33,110 nucleotides of DNA. Source: an uncultured Bacteroidota bacterium. GTDB taxonomy: Bacteria > Bacteroidota > Bacteroidia > UBA4408. Shown here one piece after another: positions 25,971-33,110 of this stretch (its first letter is position 1; each line of letters opens with the position of its first letter). The translations under genes and the position numbers were made by a program. A model generated the notes under the pieces. It worked only from the letters and a program-made list of their open reading frames with translations, made no database searches and was not told the DNA's origin. Location of the stretch: NCBI GenBank assembly GCA_903842515.1, contig CAIMMJ010000083.1, positions 1-33,110 on the forward strand, written 5' to 3'.

Positions 25971-26849
25971 TTAACCTTTTAGTGCTTCTGCACCACCTAC
26001 AATCTCTAAAATTTCGTTGGTAATACTTGCCTGACGTGCTTTGTTGTAGGTAAGTTTTAATTCTTTTATTAAAGCGCCGGCATTGTCTGTGGCTTTGTGC
26101 ATGGCAGTCATTCTGGCTCCGTGCTCCGAAGCATGGCTGTCTAACAATGCCTTATATAACTGTATTTTAAGCGATTTAGGAATCAATTCTGTTACAATGT
26201 ACTCTTTGCTAGGCTCAAACAAATAGTCTACCTTAGAACCGCTGGAGCTGCTTTCTGGTTTTTGAACTGGCAAAAATTGTTCTTCTTGTAAGATTTGAAC
26301 GGCAGCATTTTTAAACTGGTTGTAAATGATAATTACTTTATCAAATTGCTTGTTTGCAAATGCATTCATTACCAATTGAGCAACTGGTGCTACCTGGTCA
26401 AACGTTAAATTGTCAAACAATTCATTTAAGTGCCTTGGCAAATCGGAACCAATAATGTGGTATTCAGTTCGTTTAAAAAACTCGTCCGATTTTTTTCCTA
26501 TGCACAACATACTTACTTTGGCGTTGGCATATTCGTGATTAGCTAAGTAAGATGCTTTTTTTATAACGTTGTTGTTAAAGGCTCCACACAATCCTCTGTT
26601 AGAGGTTATAGGAATTAACAATACATTTTTTACCTCTCTGGTTTCAGAATAAATTCCTTCGCTGCTTTCTAAAGTAGAACTTAAATTTTCTAAAAGATCC
26701 TTGAGTTTATTGGCGTAAGGTCGCATTTGAACAATAGCATCTTGTGCTCTACGCAACTTTGCTGCCGAAACCATTTTCATGGCTTTGGTAATTTGCTGGG
26801 TAGAACTTACCGATGTTATCCTGTTACGTATCTCTTTTAAATTGGCCAT
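25971..26849 (-). CDS. atpG: F-type ATP synthase subunit gamma
   Basis: Central rotor stalk of F1. The 292-residue protein begins MANLKEIRNRITSVSSTQQI, with KAMKMVSAAKLRRAQ next, and ends with the family C-terminus (ARQASITNEILEIVGGAEAL). The coiled-coil N- and C-terminal helices and the middle Rossmann-like region (LLIPITSNRGLCGAFN) are present. It is the last gene of the operon, 22 bp after atpA, and is followed by a strong terminator. Confidence 0.97.
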   Translation of the reverse strand: MANLKEIRNRITSVSSTQQITKAMKMVSAAKLRRAQDAIVQMRPYANKLKDLLENLSSTLESSEGIYSETREVKNVLLIPITSNRGLCGAFNNNVIKKASYLANHEYANAKVSMLCIGKKSDEFFKRTEYHIIGSDLPRHLNELFDNLTFDQVAPVAQLVMNAFANKQFDKVIIIYNQFKNAAVQILQEEQFLPVQKPESSSSGSKVDYLFEPSKEYIVTELIPKSLKIQLYKALLDSHASEHGARMTAMHKATDNAGALIKELKLTYNKARQASITNEILEIVGGAEALKG

Positions 26850-26871
26850 TTTGCCTCTTTTTCTTGGTTAT

Positions 26872-28452
26872 TTATTTCGCAAATCGTTTAGAAACTTCTT
26901 TAGCAACTACTTCCAATGTTCCAGTAATTTCGTCGGTGAATTTACCTGCTCTTAAATCGCTTAATACACCAGCATGTTTGCTTTCTAATACATTTAAATA
27001 TTCTGTTTCAAACTCTCTTACTTTGTTCACAGGAACATCTCTCAATAATCCTTTTGTTCCGCAGTAAATAATAGCTGTTTGTTTTTCTACAGACAGAGGA
27101 GAAAATTGTCCTTGCTTAAGAATTTCAACGTTTCTAGAACCTTTTTCCAATACAGATTTTGTGGCTGCATCAAGGTCGGAACCAAATTTAGCAAATGCCT
27201 CTAGCTCACGGTATTGTGCTTGGTCTAATTTAAGTGTACCTGCCACTTTTTTCATAGATTTTATTTGAGCATTACCCCCAACACGTGATACAGAAATACC
27301 AACGTTAATGGCTGGACGAACACCTGCCAAAAACAAATTACTTTCTAAAAATATCTGTCCGTCTGTAATAGAAATTACGTTGGTAGGGATGTATGCCGAA
27401 ACGTCTCCTGCTTGTGTTTCAATAATTGGTAGAGCAGTTAATGAGCCACCACCTTTTACTTTTCCTTTTAATGATTCCGGCAAATCGTTCATTTGAGAAG
27501 CAATTTTATCAGAAGCATTTATTTTTGCAGCACGTTCTAATAAACGACTGTGTAAGTAAAACACGTCTCCTGGGTAAGCTTCACGCCCCGGTGGACGTCG
27601 AAGCAACAAAGAAACTTCACGGTAAGCCACTGCTTGCTTAGATAAGTCATCGTAAACAATTAATGCAGGTCTTCCGGTATCTCTAAAGTATTCGCCAATG
27701 GCAGCGCCAGTAAATGGTGCGTAAAATTGCATTGGTGCAGGATCAGAAGCTGTTGCCGAAACAATAACAGTATACTTCATAGCTCCGGCATCCTCTAACG
27801 TTTTAAGGATAGACGCAACTGTTGAGCCTTTTTGCCCCACTGCCACATATATACAAAAAACTGGTTCGCCTTTGTCAAAAAATTCTCTTTGGTTAATAAT
27901 GGCGTCAATAGCAACTGCAGTTTTTCCGGTTTGACGGTCACCAATAATCAACTCTCTTTGACCTCTACCAATAGGAATCATAGCATCAATTGCTTTGATA
28001 CCAGTTTGCATTGGCTCGGTAACTGGCTGACGGTAAATTACACCCGGCGCTTTTCTTTCTAAGGGCATTTCAAATGTTTCACCGGTTATTGGACCTTTTC
28101 CATCAATTGGTGTTCCAAGGGTATCTACAACTCTCCCTAGCATTCCTTCGCCTACATTAACCGAAGCAATTTTTTTGGTTCTTTTTACGTTGTCGCCTTC
28201 TTTAATGTCGTTAGAACTACCAAGGATAACGGCTCCAACATTGTCTTCTTCAAGATTTAATACTAAGCCCTTTTTTCCATTGTCAAATTCAATTAACTCT
28301 CCCGATTGAACATTAGAAAGTCCGTATATACGGGCAATTCCATCTCCTACCTGAAGAACCGTTCCCACTTCTTCTAATTGAGCTTCTGTTTTAAAGCCCG
28401 AAAGTTGTTCGCGGATTATTGCAGAAACTTCTGCTGGTTTAACGTCTGCCAT
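26872..28452 (-). CDS. atpA: F-type ATP synthase subunit alpha
   Basis: Non-catalytic nucleotide-binding subunit of F1. The 526 residues show the Walker A motif [13 protein letters not shown], the [15 protein letters not shown] region (Walker B), [20 protein letters not shown] and the alpha-specific ending. Length is normal. It sits between atpH (23 bp) and atpG. Confidence 0.99.
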   Translation of the reverse strand: MADVKPAEVSAIIREQLSGFKTEAQLEEVGTVLQVGDGIARIYGLSNVQSGELIEFDNGKKGLVLNLEEDNVGAVILGSSNDIKEGDNVKRTKKIASVNVGEGMLGRVVDTLGTPIDGKGPITGETFEMPLERKAPGVIYRQPVTEPMQTGIKAIDAMIPIGRGQRELIIGDRQTGKTAVAIDAIINQREFFDKGEPVFCIYVAVGQKGSTVASILKTLEDAGAMKYTVIVSATASDPAPMQFYAPFTGAAIGEYFRDTGRPALIVYDDLSKQAVAYREVSLLLRRPPGREAYPGDVFYLHSRLLERAAKINASDKIASQMNDLPESLKGKVKGGGSLTALPIIETQAGDVSAYIPTNVISITDGQIFLESNLFLAGVRPAINVGISVSRVGGNAQIKSMKKVAGTLKLDQAQYRELEAFAKFGSDLDAATKSVLEKGSRNVEILKQGQFSPLSVEKQTAIIYCGTKGLLRDVPVNKVREFETEYLNVLESKHAGVLSDLRAGKFTDEITGTLEVVAKEVSKRFAK

Positions 28453-28475
28453 TTTTATATGGTTTTATAAATGAT

Positions 28476-29021
28476 TTATATTTTTGATTCTACTAATTCT
28501 CTTTTTACTTTTCTAATTCTTGTAGATACACTGCTATCGTATAGGGTATCTCCTATTTTTAACACAAATCCACCAATTAAATCTTTGTTTACTTTCTCAA
28601 TCAATTCAACTTCTGAGTTGGTAGCTTTTTGTGCTAGTTTTTTAATTTCTTCTCTTAATTTATCGTCTACTTTATTGGCGGTAGTTAATATAATTTGAGT
28701 AATGTTTTTATAGTCGGCATACAATGCACCAAATTCTCTAGCAATGGATAAAATATGCGATTCTCTACGTTTTGTTACCAATAAGGAAACAAAAGAGAAG
28801 GTCAGTGTATTTATTTGCGATTTAAAAATCTTAGAAAACAACTCTAATTTTTGAGAAACTTTTACCACAGGACTATCAAACAGCATTTCTAAATCTCTTA
28901 TTTGGAGAATAGAGTCCGTTATAAATTTCATGTCTTTGTTTACTTCTTCCAAAAGGTTTTTTTCTCTTGCAAGGTCCAACAACGACTGGGCGTATCGTTT
29001 AGCTAATTTCTGGTTAACCAT
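28476..29021 (-). CDS. atpH: F-type ATP synthase subunit delta
   Basis: Peripheral stalk subunit that links b to the top of F1. The 181 residues show the OSCP/delta pattern: AKRYAQSLLDLAREKN at the N-terminus, SQKLELFSKIFKS in the middle and DLIGGFVLKIGDTLYDSSV near the end. It follows atpF by 5 bp. Confidence 0.95.
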   Translation of the reverse strand: MVNQKLAKRYAQSLLDLAREKNLLEEVNKDMKFITDSILQIRDLEMLFDSPVVKVSQKLELFSKIFKSQINTLTFSFVSLLVTKRRESHILSIAREFGALYADYKNITQIILTTANKVDDKLREEIKKLAQKATNSEVELIEKVNKDLIGGFVLKIGDTLYDSSVSTRIRKVKRELVESKI

Positions 29022-29026
29022 TTGTA

Positions 29027-29521
29027 TTAGTTAAGTTTTGCTTCGGCCAACAAATTAGCCATAAGTGATTTTTGTTTGTCGTCGCTGCTCAATTCACTTT
29101 TAATAATCTTTTCTGCAATTTCTACAGATAATACAGCAACCTGAGTTTTAATTTCGTTGATGGCAGCATTTTTTTCTGCTTTAATTTCCGTTCTGGCCGA
29201 TTCCATAATTCTATTTGCTTCCTCACCGGCTTTTTGTTTTGCTTCGGCCAAAATTCTATCTTTTGTTTCACGGGCTTCTTTCATCATTGCCTCTCTTTCT
29301 GCTCTGGCTTCGTTCAACAATTTTTCGTTTTGATTTTGGTAGAGCTTTAAGTCTTCTTTAGCAATTTCTGCTGCTTTTAGTGCTTTTGCAATAGACTGCT
29401 CTCTTTCGGTAATTATTCCTAAGATTGGTCCCCAAGCGAATTTCTTGAGCAAGAAAAACACAATTCCAAAAGAAAGTACCATCCAAAAAATTAATCCAAT
29501 ACCGGGTGTAACTAATTGCAT
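29027..29521 (-). CDS. atpF: F-type ATP synthase subunit b
   Basis: Peripheral stalk subunit. The 164 residues have one N-terminal membrane helix (LIFWMVLSFGIVFFLLKKF), then a long charged coiled coil rich in Ala, Glu and Lys (KAAEIAKEDLKLYQNQNEKL), typical of subunit b. It is separated from atpE by a 90 bp spacer holding a long hairpin. Confidence 0.96.
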   Translation of the reverse strand: MQLVTPGIGLIFWMVLSFGIVFFLLKKFAWGPILGIITEREQSIAKALKAAEIAKEDLKLYQNQNEKLLNEARAEREAMMKEARETKDRILAEAKQKAGEEANRIMESARTEIKAEKNAAINEIKTQVAVLSVEIAEKIIKSELSSDDKQKSLMANLLAEAKLN

Positions 29522-29556
29522 ATTATATATTTTTTAATTTTTATAGTTTTTTAATT

Positions 29557-29596
29557 TTTTTCTCATTGCCCAACCAACCGTTGGGCAAGAGAAAAA
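29557..29596 (-). promoter_or_regulatory. Long hairpin between atpE and atpF
   Basis: The arms TTTTTCTC plus TTGCCCAAC pair with GTTGGGCAA plus GAGAAAAA, giving 17 bp around a 5-nt loop with a single bulged base. On the coding (minus) strand the stem lies 16 nt after the atpE stop and is followed by A-rich sequence, so it is not a typical terminator. It more likely protects or processes the atpE end of the mRNA, which would help make the many c subunits needed per enzyme. Confidence 0.6.
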
Positions 29597-29611
29597 TTCT
29601 TTTGCAGCTGC

Positions 29612-29869
29612 TTAGATAAAAAGAATCAATAAGCACACAACAATAGCAAAGAAGGCAGCACCTTCTACAAGAGCCGCAGCAACAATCATGTTGGAACGGA
29701 TATCGCCTTGAGCTTCTGGTTGGCGAGCAATTGATTCTAATGCAGAACCACCTATCCTACCAATTCCCATACCTGCTCCAAGAGCTGCGATACCAGCACC
29801 AATTCCGGCACCTGCTTTTGCAACTGCTGTGTTTGCTACTTCTTGTAATAACATCATTAATGTTGACAT
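29612..29869 (-). CDS. atpE: F-type ATP synthase subunit c
   Basis: Proteolipid of the membrane rotor ring. The track ORF (107 residues, start 29935) begins with a polar, unlikely leader; the ATG at 29869 gives an 85-residue protein, MSTLMMLLQEVAN, of normal length. Two membrane helices are seen: a Gly/Ala-rich one (GAGIGAGIAALGAGMGIG) and a second with the ion-binding Glu69 in AALVEGAAFFAIVV. The polar loop RQPEAQGD joins them. The residues after the Glu (GAA) lack the Ser/Thr usual in Na+-binding rings, so proton coupling is more likely. Confidence 0.95.
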   Translation of the reverse strand: MSTLMMLLQEVANTAVAKAGAGIGAGIAALGAGMGIGRIGGSALESIARQPEAQGDIRSNMIVAAALVEGAAFFAIVVCLLILFI

Positions 29870-29931
29870 TTTGTTTTGTTTTTTTTGGTTTATAAATATG
29901 CCTTTCGGCGTGTTTTCATTTTGTTGTTTAA

Positions 29932-31044
29932 TCAATGGTGTGCTTCTTCGTGGTGATGTTCTTCTAAGGCAGAGCCAAAATACAGCGAAGCCAAAAGAGT
30001 AAAAACATAAGCCTGAAGAAATGCAACTAGTAATTCTAAAAAGTTCATAAAGATGGTAAATGCCACAGATACTATAGAAACTCCGTATCCTACACCTGCA
30101 CTCATTTCGCCAAAAATAAAGATTAAGCTAAAAAAGGCAAGGGCAATAATGTGGCCGGCAGTAATGTTTGCAAACAAACGCAGGCACAATACAAGCGGCT
30201 TAGAGATTAAACCCATCAGCTCAATAATTGGCATCAATGGAATAGGAAATTTTAACCACCATGGAACTCCCGGAGTATTAACAATGTGAATCCAAAAATC
30301 TTTTTTGGCAGAAAACAAAGTAATTCCAAAAACGGTTAATGCCAAAACCATAGTAACGGCAATGTTTCCGGTAACGTTTGCTCCACCTGGCAAAATTGGA
30401 ATTAAGCCCAATAAATTATTAAAGAAGATAAAAAAGAAAAGAGTCAATAAAAAAGGCAAGTATTTATGGTATTTGTGGCCAATTGATGGCTTTACCACTT
30501 CGTCTCTTAAAAAAACAATTAAAGGCTCAATAAACGATTGCAGGCCTTTTGGTGCCACTCCCGGATTTCTTTTGTAGGTATTTGCAACTGATATAAAAAC
30601 AAGTAACATCAATGCCAAAGAGATAAACAAAGCAAAAACGTTTTTTGTGATGGATAAATCGTAAAAAACCTCAGAAGCATCTTCCGAAATAATTTTTTGT
30701 TCATCTAAAGAGTAGCCTTGGTAAGCCTGAGCATGATGAGTTTCGTGGTTTACAAAGTTGGAAGAAGAAAAAACAACTAATCCTTTGGTTTGGCTATAAA
30801 TAATAATAGGCAAAGGGAGAGCAATGTGTTTTTCGTGTTCAGTTCCTTCACCAAGAGTAAGAATGTGCCAGCCGTGTTCATCAGAAACGTGTTCCATGAT
30901 GAGTTTGCCGGCATTAAATTTTTTGGAGGCATGTTCAGCTGCGCCGTGTTCTTCGTTTGCAAAAGCAAAATTATTTGCACAACCCAATGAAAATATGAAA
31001 ACAAAAGAAATTAAGAAGCTGAAAAGGTTTATTTTGTTGGGCAT
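29932..31044 (-). CDS. atpB: F-type ATP synthase subunit a
   Basis: Stator channel subunit of FO. The protein has the long N-terminal extension common in Bacteroidota, with a signal-like segment (LFSFLISFVFIFSLGCANNFA) and a His/Glu-rich stretch, then the membrane domain with the essential Arg in LCLRLFANITAGHII and a His-rich C-terminus (EEHHHEEAHH). The track start (TTG 31083) lies inside the -7 promoter element, so the ATG at 31044 (MPNKINLFSF), giving 370 residues, is preferred. It is the first gene of the operon. Confidence 0.94.
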   Translation of the reverse strand: MPNKINLFSFLISFVFIFSLGCANNFAFANEEHGAAEHASKKFNAGKLIMEHVSDEHGWHILTLGEGTEHEKHIALPLPIIIYSQTKGLVVFSSSNFVNHETHHAQAYQGYSLDEQKIISEDASEVFYDLSITKNVFALFISLALMLLVFISVANTYKRNPGVAPKGLQSFIEPLIVFLRDEVVKPSIGHKYHKYLPFLLTLFFFIFFNNLLGLIPILPGGANVTGNIAVTMVLALTVFGITLFSAKKDFWIHIVNTPGVPWWLKFPIPLMPIIELMGLISKPLVLCLRLFANITAGHIIALAFFSLIFIFGEMSAGVGYGVSIVSVAFTIFMNFLELLVAFLQAYVFTLLASLYFGSALEEHHHEEAHH

Positions 31045-31080
31045 TGATGCTGTATTTTTTATCAGATAATAATTTTGCCG

Positions 31081-31088
31081 CAAAGGTA
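31081..31088 (-). promoter_or_regulatory. -7 promoter element (TACCTTTG) of the ATP synthase operon
   Basis: TACCTTTG on the minus strand matches TAnnTTTG exactly and lies 36 bp before the ATG of atpB at 31044. It also overlaps the TTG start of the longer track ORF, which argues against that start. Confidence 0.55.
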
Positions 31089-31198
31089 GATATTTTTTGC
31101 ATACAAGGTAATAAATTCAGAGAAAAAATTTCAGAGAAGGTTTATGCAATCGTAATAACAATTTATTTTTTGTTATAGTGTTGTTTTTCAGTATTTTG

Positions 31199-31270
31199 TA
31201 GCCTCGAAGGGAATCGAACCCCCACCTAGAGAACCGGAATCTCTTGTTCTATCCATTAAACTACGAAGCC
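31199..31270 (-). tRNA. tRNA-Arg (anticodon CCG)
   Basis: 72 nt fold by hand into a full cloverleaf: acceptor GGCTTCG/CGAGGCT (two G-U pairs) with discriminator A; D arm GTTT...GAAC; anticodon stem AGAGA/TCTCT with loop TTCCGGT, anticodon CCG (reads CGG, Arg); four-base variable loop AGGT; T arm GGGGG-TTCGATT-CCCTT. The 3' CCA is not encoded (ACAAAA follows). Confidence 0.96.
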
Positions 31271-31276
31271 ATTGAG

Positions 31277-31284
31277 CAAAGATA
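31277..31284 (-). promoter_or_regulatory. -7 promoter element (TATCTTTG) of tRNA-Arg
   Basis: TATCTTTG on the minus strand matches TAnnTTTG exactly and lies 6 bp before the mature 5' end of the tRNA, so the precursor would have only a very short 5' leader. Confidence 0.5.
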
Positions 31285-31347
31285 GAGAATAATATTATTG
31301 AGGTTTTAAAATTTACTTCAAGTTCAAAATAATTGAATCAGTTATAG

Positions 31348-31376
31348 AATTTAGCTTTTATAAAAAAAGCTAAATT
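31348..31376. repeat. 12-bp perfect inverted repeat upstream of the SiaC-like gene
   Basis: AATTTAGCTTTT and AAAAGCTAAATT are exact inverted copies separated by 5 bp. The repeat ends 4 bp before the -7 element and covers the expected -33 region, so it is a candidate operator. It is not placed to terminate any gene seen on either strand. Confidence 0.6.
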
Positions 31377-31380
31377 TTAA

Positions 31381-31388
31381 TACATTTG
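31381..31388 (+). promoter_or_regulatory. -7 promoter element (TACATTTG) of the SiaC/TIR-like/nSTAND1 operon
   Basis: TACATTTG matches TAnnTTTG exactly and lies 20 bp before the GTG start at 31409. Confidence 0.5.
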
Positions 31389-31408
31389 TAAAACAAAAAT
31401 CTAAACCC

Positions 31409-31792
31409 GTGGATAATTTATTAATTGAAGAAACTGCAAATACTCCTAAAGTTGAGTTGAATGCTTCTGGAAAATCTCTACTTTTCAAGGGAAAATCTAT
31501 TCCCGAAAACACCATAAAATTCTATACTCCAGTAAAAGCGTGGCTAGATGAGTATTTTAATTCTCCGGCAGCCGAAACCACATTAGATATTCACTTAGAA
31601 TATTTTAATACCAGTTCGGCCAAAGTAATTATTGATATTCTTAAAAAGCTAGTTCAATTGCACAACAATGGAAATACTAAATTAACGATTGTTTGGAAGT
31701 ACGATTCAAATGATTCTGATATGCAAGAAGCAGGAGAAGACATGATGAGTTTGCTGAAATTTGATTTTGAGTTTTTAGCTGTAGCAGATTAA
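31409..31792 (+). CDS. SiaC family (DUF1987) regulatory phosphoprotein
   Basis: 127 residues matching the DUF1987/SiaC family. In Pseudomonas, SiaC is phosphorylated by the kinase SiaB and dephosphorylated by the phosphatase SiaA to control cell aggregation and c-di-GMP synthesis. The family core LEYFNTSSAKVIIDILKKL is present, and the Thr of NTSSAK is residue 68, the position I recall as the phosphosite of Pseudomonas SiaC. The start is GTG at 31409; no upstream in-frame ATG fits the promoter. No SiaA or SiaB gene is within the window; the next gene follows after 2 bp. Confidence 0.88.
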   Translation: MDNLLIEETANTPKVELNASGKSLLFKGKSIPENTIKFYTPVKAWLDEYFNSPAAETTLDIHLEYFNTSSAKVIIDILKKLVQLHNNGNTKLTIVWKYDSNDSDMQEAGEDMMSLLKFDFEFLAVAD

Positions 31793-31794
31793 TA

Positions 31795-32682
31795 ATGCTT
31801 TACCTTTTTAATGATAATCAAACCCAAAGGGCTGAAGCGCTCAAAGAAGTACGTTCTATTTTGATTAGTGCTTCATTTAATTTGTTTATCAATGAACACG
31901 TTAATGAAACCACTGGTTTTTTAGAAACACTAAACAAAGGTTTAGAAAATAGTAAAGGAGCCGTAATGATTCTTTCAGAAGAGTATGGCGATAAACTAAA
32001 TTTTGAAAATGGAGAAGAACTTTCCTTTGCTGAGTATCAATTTAATCAGGTTATAAAAAGGTGTGCCATCAATCCAAACTTTAAATTATTTGTTTGGTAT
32101 CCGCCTCATTTAGCCAAGAATTTACCTGACGAACAACAAATAAATTTTATTAATAAAATTAGAAATTCTTTGGGCAAAAACATGGTGTTTACCAATGTGT
32201 CCTCGCCCATAGAATTTGTTGACGATATAAGGTCATCTTTTGAAGAGCAAGAAACAAAGGCCTATGATTTAAAAGAAACTGAAGTGTTTTTAATTAGCAA
32301 TCAACTCGACGAGAGCGAAGCCGAAGATGTGGCAGATATGCTTAGAGACATAGTTTCTACAGAAAACGTTAGCATTGTGCAAGACAGTGACATTGATTAT
32401 TCTGAAATGTGTGCTCAACAAATTAAAAAAAGCAAATTGGCAGTTGTTTATTTTAAAACATCATCGGATTGGGCAGTTCCTTTTGCTCAAGAAATTTGGA
32501 AAAAAGTGGGCGGGGCCGATACCAAAACACCTATTCTTTTAATTGGAGATTCGGACCCCGATTACAACAAAGAAGTAAAACTAAGGGCACCCAAAGTAGT
32601 GTGTGTAATTGTGGATGGAATTTTAATTCCGCTAGAAATAAAAGTTCAATACGACAAAGCCAAAGAAGGTCTAATATTGTAA
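31795..32682 (+). CDS. Putative tandem TIR-like (flavodoxin-like fold) domain protein
   Basis: 295 residues that appear to be two alpha/beta domains of about 150 residues. Domain 1 (MLYLFNDN ... GAVMILSEEYGD ... LSFAEYQFNQVI ... FKLFVWYPP) and domain 2 (TEVFLISNQLDESEAEDV ... SKLAVVYFKTSSDW ... TPILLIGD) each have the strand order and the conserved-looking Ser-rich turn of TIR-like folds, but the match is weak and made by eye. No membrane segment. It sits 2 bp after the SiaC-like gene and 7 bp before the nSTAND1 gene, so it may be an effector or adaptor of that NTPase. Confidence 0.5.
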   Translation: MLYLFNDNQTQRAEALKEVRSILISASFNLFINEHVNETTGFLETLNKGLENSKGAVMILSEEYGDKLNFENGEELSFAEYQFNQVIKRCAINPNFKLFVWYPPHLAKNLPDEQQINFINKIRNSLGKNMVFTNVSSPIEFVDDIRSSFEEQETKAYDLKETEVFLISNQLDESEAEDVADMLRDIVSTENVSIVQDSDIDYSEMCAQQIKKSKLAVVYFKTSSDWAVPFAQEIWKKVGGADTKTPILLIGDSDPDYNKEVKLRAPKVVCVIVDGILIPLEIKVQYDKAKEGLIL

Positions 32683-32689
32683 AAAAAAG

Positions 32690-33110
32690 ATGGAACAAAA
32701 GTTTTGTCCTTATCCCGGCCTTAGGCCATTTAACGAAGAAGAATCTATTTTCTTTAAAGGAAGAGATACTCAGGTTTCTAAGGTAGTTAGCCTACTAGAA
32801 AAGAATAGATTTTTGATGATTACCGGTGCCAGTGGCGATGGAAAATCTTCCTTGACATACGCTGGCTTAATACCCAATGCCAGAGCGGGTTTTTTTAAGG
32901 CAAAATTTAATAATTGGCGAATAGCAGATTTTAGGCCGGAAAGAACACCACTAGAAAACTTAGTATACACACTTACTAAAGCGCTTCAAATTCCAAAACA
33001 AGAAATTGAGCAGGCCGTAAAGGCTGGTTTTTCTTCTTTGGTAAATCTTTATAAAAATAGCAAGTGGCACGTTGATTACCTTTCTGATGAATGGTTACTG
33101 GCAGACGAAA
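32690..33110 (+). CDS. nSTAND1-type NTPase, N-terminal part (cut by the window end)
   Basis: An ATG at 32690 opens a frame that runs off the window after 140 codons and is missing from the ORF track. It begins CPYPGLRPFNEEESIFFKGR, the start of the nSTAND1 domain, followed by the Walker A motif ITGASGDGKSSLTYAGLIP. STAND NTPases are large signalling switches that often carry C-terminal WD40 or TPR sensors and are common in bacterial immunity and regulation. The sensor lies outside the window. Confidence 0.88.
   Translation, partial: MEQKFCPYPGLRPFNEEESIFFKGRDTQVSKVVSLLEKNRFLMITGASGDGKSSLTYAGLIPNARAGFFKAKFNNWRIADFRPERTPLENLVYTLTKALQIPKQEIEQAVKAGFSSLVNLYKNSKWHVDYLSDEWLLADE

Noticed and set aside
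29870-29935. 22-residue N-terminal extension of subunit c in the ORF track
   Set aside because: It is polar, unlike any c subunit leader, and an ATG at 29869 gives a normal 85-residue proteolipid.
31155-31176. ATAACAA/TTGTTAT hairpin after tRNA-Arg as a terminator
   Set aside because: The stem is AT-only apart from one pair and lacks a T-run on the minus strand.

Overview
The window comes from a member of the Bacteroidota. The base composition is AT-rich. Two secreted proteins carry C-terminal domains of the type IX secretion (T9SS) kind. Several genes are preceded by TAnnTTTG, the -7 element of the Bacteroidetes primary sigma factor, with no obvious Shine-Dalgarno sites. The F-type ATP synthase operon lacks atpD and atpC, as is common in this phylum. 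Genus and species cannot be told from this sequence alone.

Layout. (1) 154-2374, minus: grpE, dnaJ and a retropepsin-like aspartic protease. (2) 2516-4818, plus: an NAD-dependent epimerase and a GT87-like membrane glycosyltransferase. (3) 4815-8641, minus: a T9SS subtilisin with a lipoprotein, then TatD and peptidyl-tRNA hydrolase. (4) 8717-13027, plus: an M61 peptidase, a DUF2461 protein, coaD and a redoxin-fold protein without its cysteines. (5) 13032-21607, minus: a nine-gene, tightly packed array, described below. (6) 22032-24997, plus: the E2 subunit of 2-oxoglutarate dehydrogenase and a seven-bladed propeller protein with a T9SS tail. (7) 25088-25821, plus: a HEPN/MNT pair whose HEPN gene has an in-frame stop. 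(8) 25918-31044, minus: the ATP synthase operon atpB-E-F-H-A-G with its terminator, and tRNA-Arg(CCG) upstream. (9) 31409 to the end, plus: a SiaC-like phosphoprotein, a tandem TIR-like protein and the start of an nSTAND1 NTPase.

The most interesting region is the array in (5). It encodes an ECF sigma factor, a small one-helix membrane protein, a PqqD-like peptide-binding protein, an ATP-grasp ligase, a fold-III PLP decarboxylase, a urea-transporter-like channel fused to an M23 metallopeptidase, an outer-membrane barrel protein with an N-terminal TPR-like part, a TPR protein and an HTH regulator. Most neighbours overlap or nearly touch. It looks like a self-regulated pathway that makes or modifies a small amino-acid or peptide-derived compound and moves it across the envelope, or one that processes peptidoglycan stem peptides. 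The product is unknown. The second candidate is the SiaC/TIR-like/nSTAND1 module at the right edge, which is cut by the window end.
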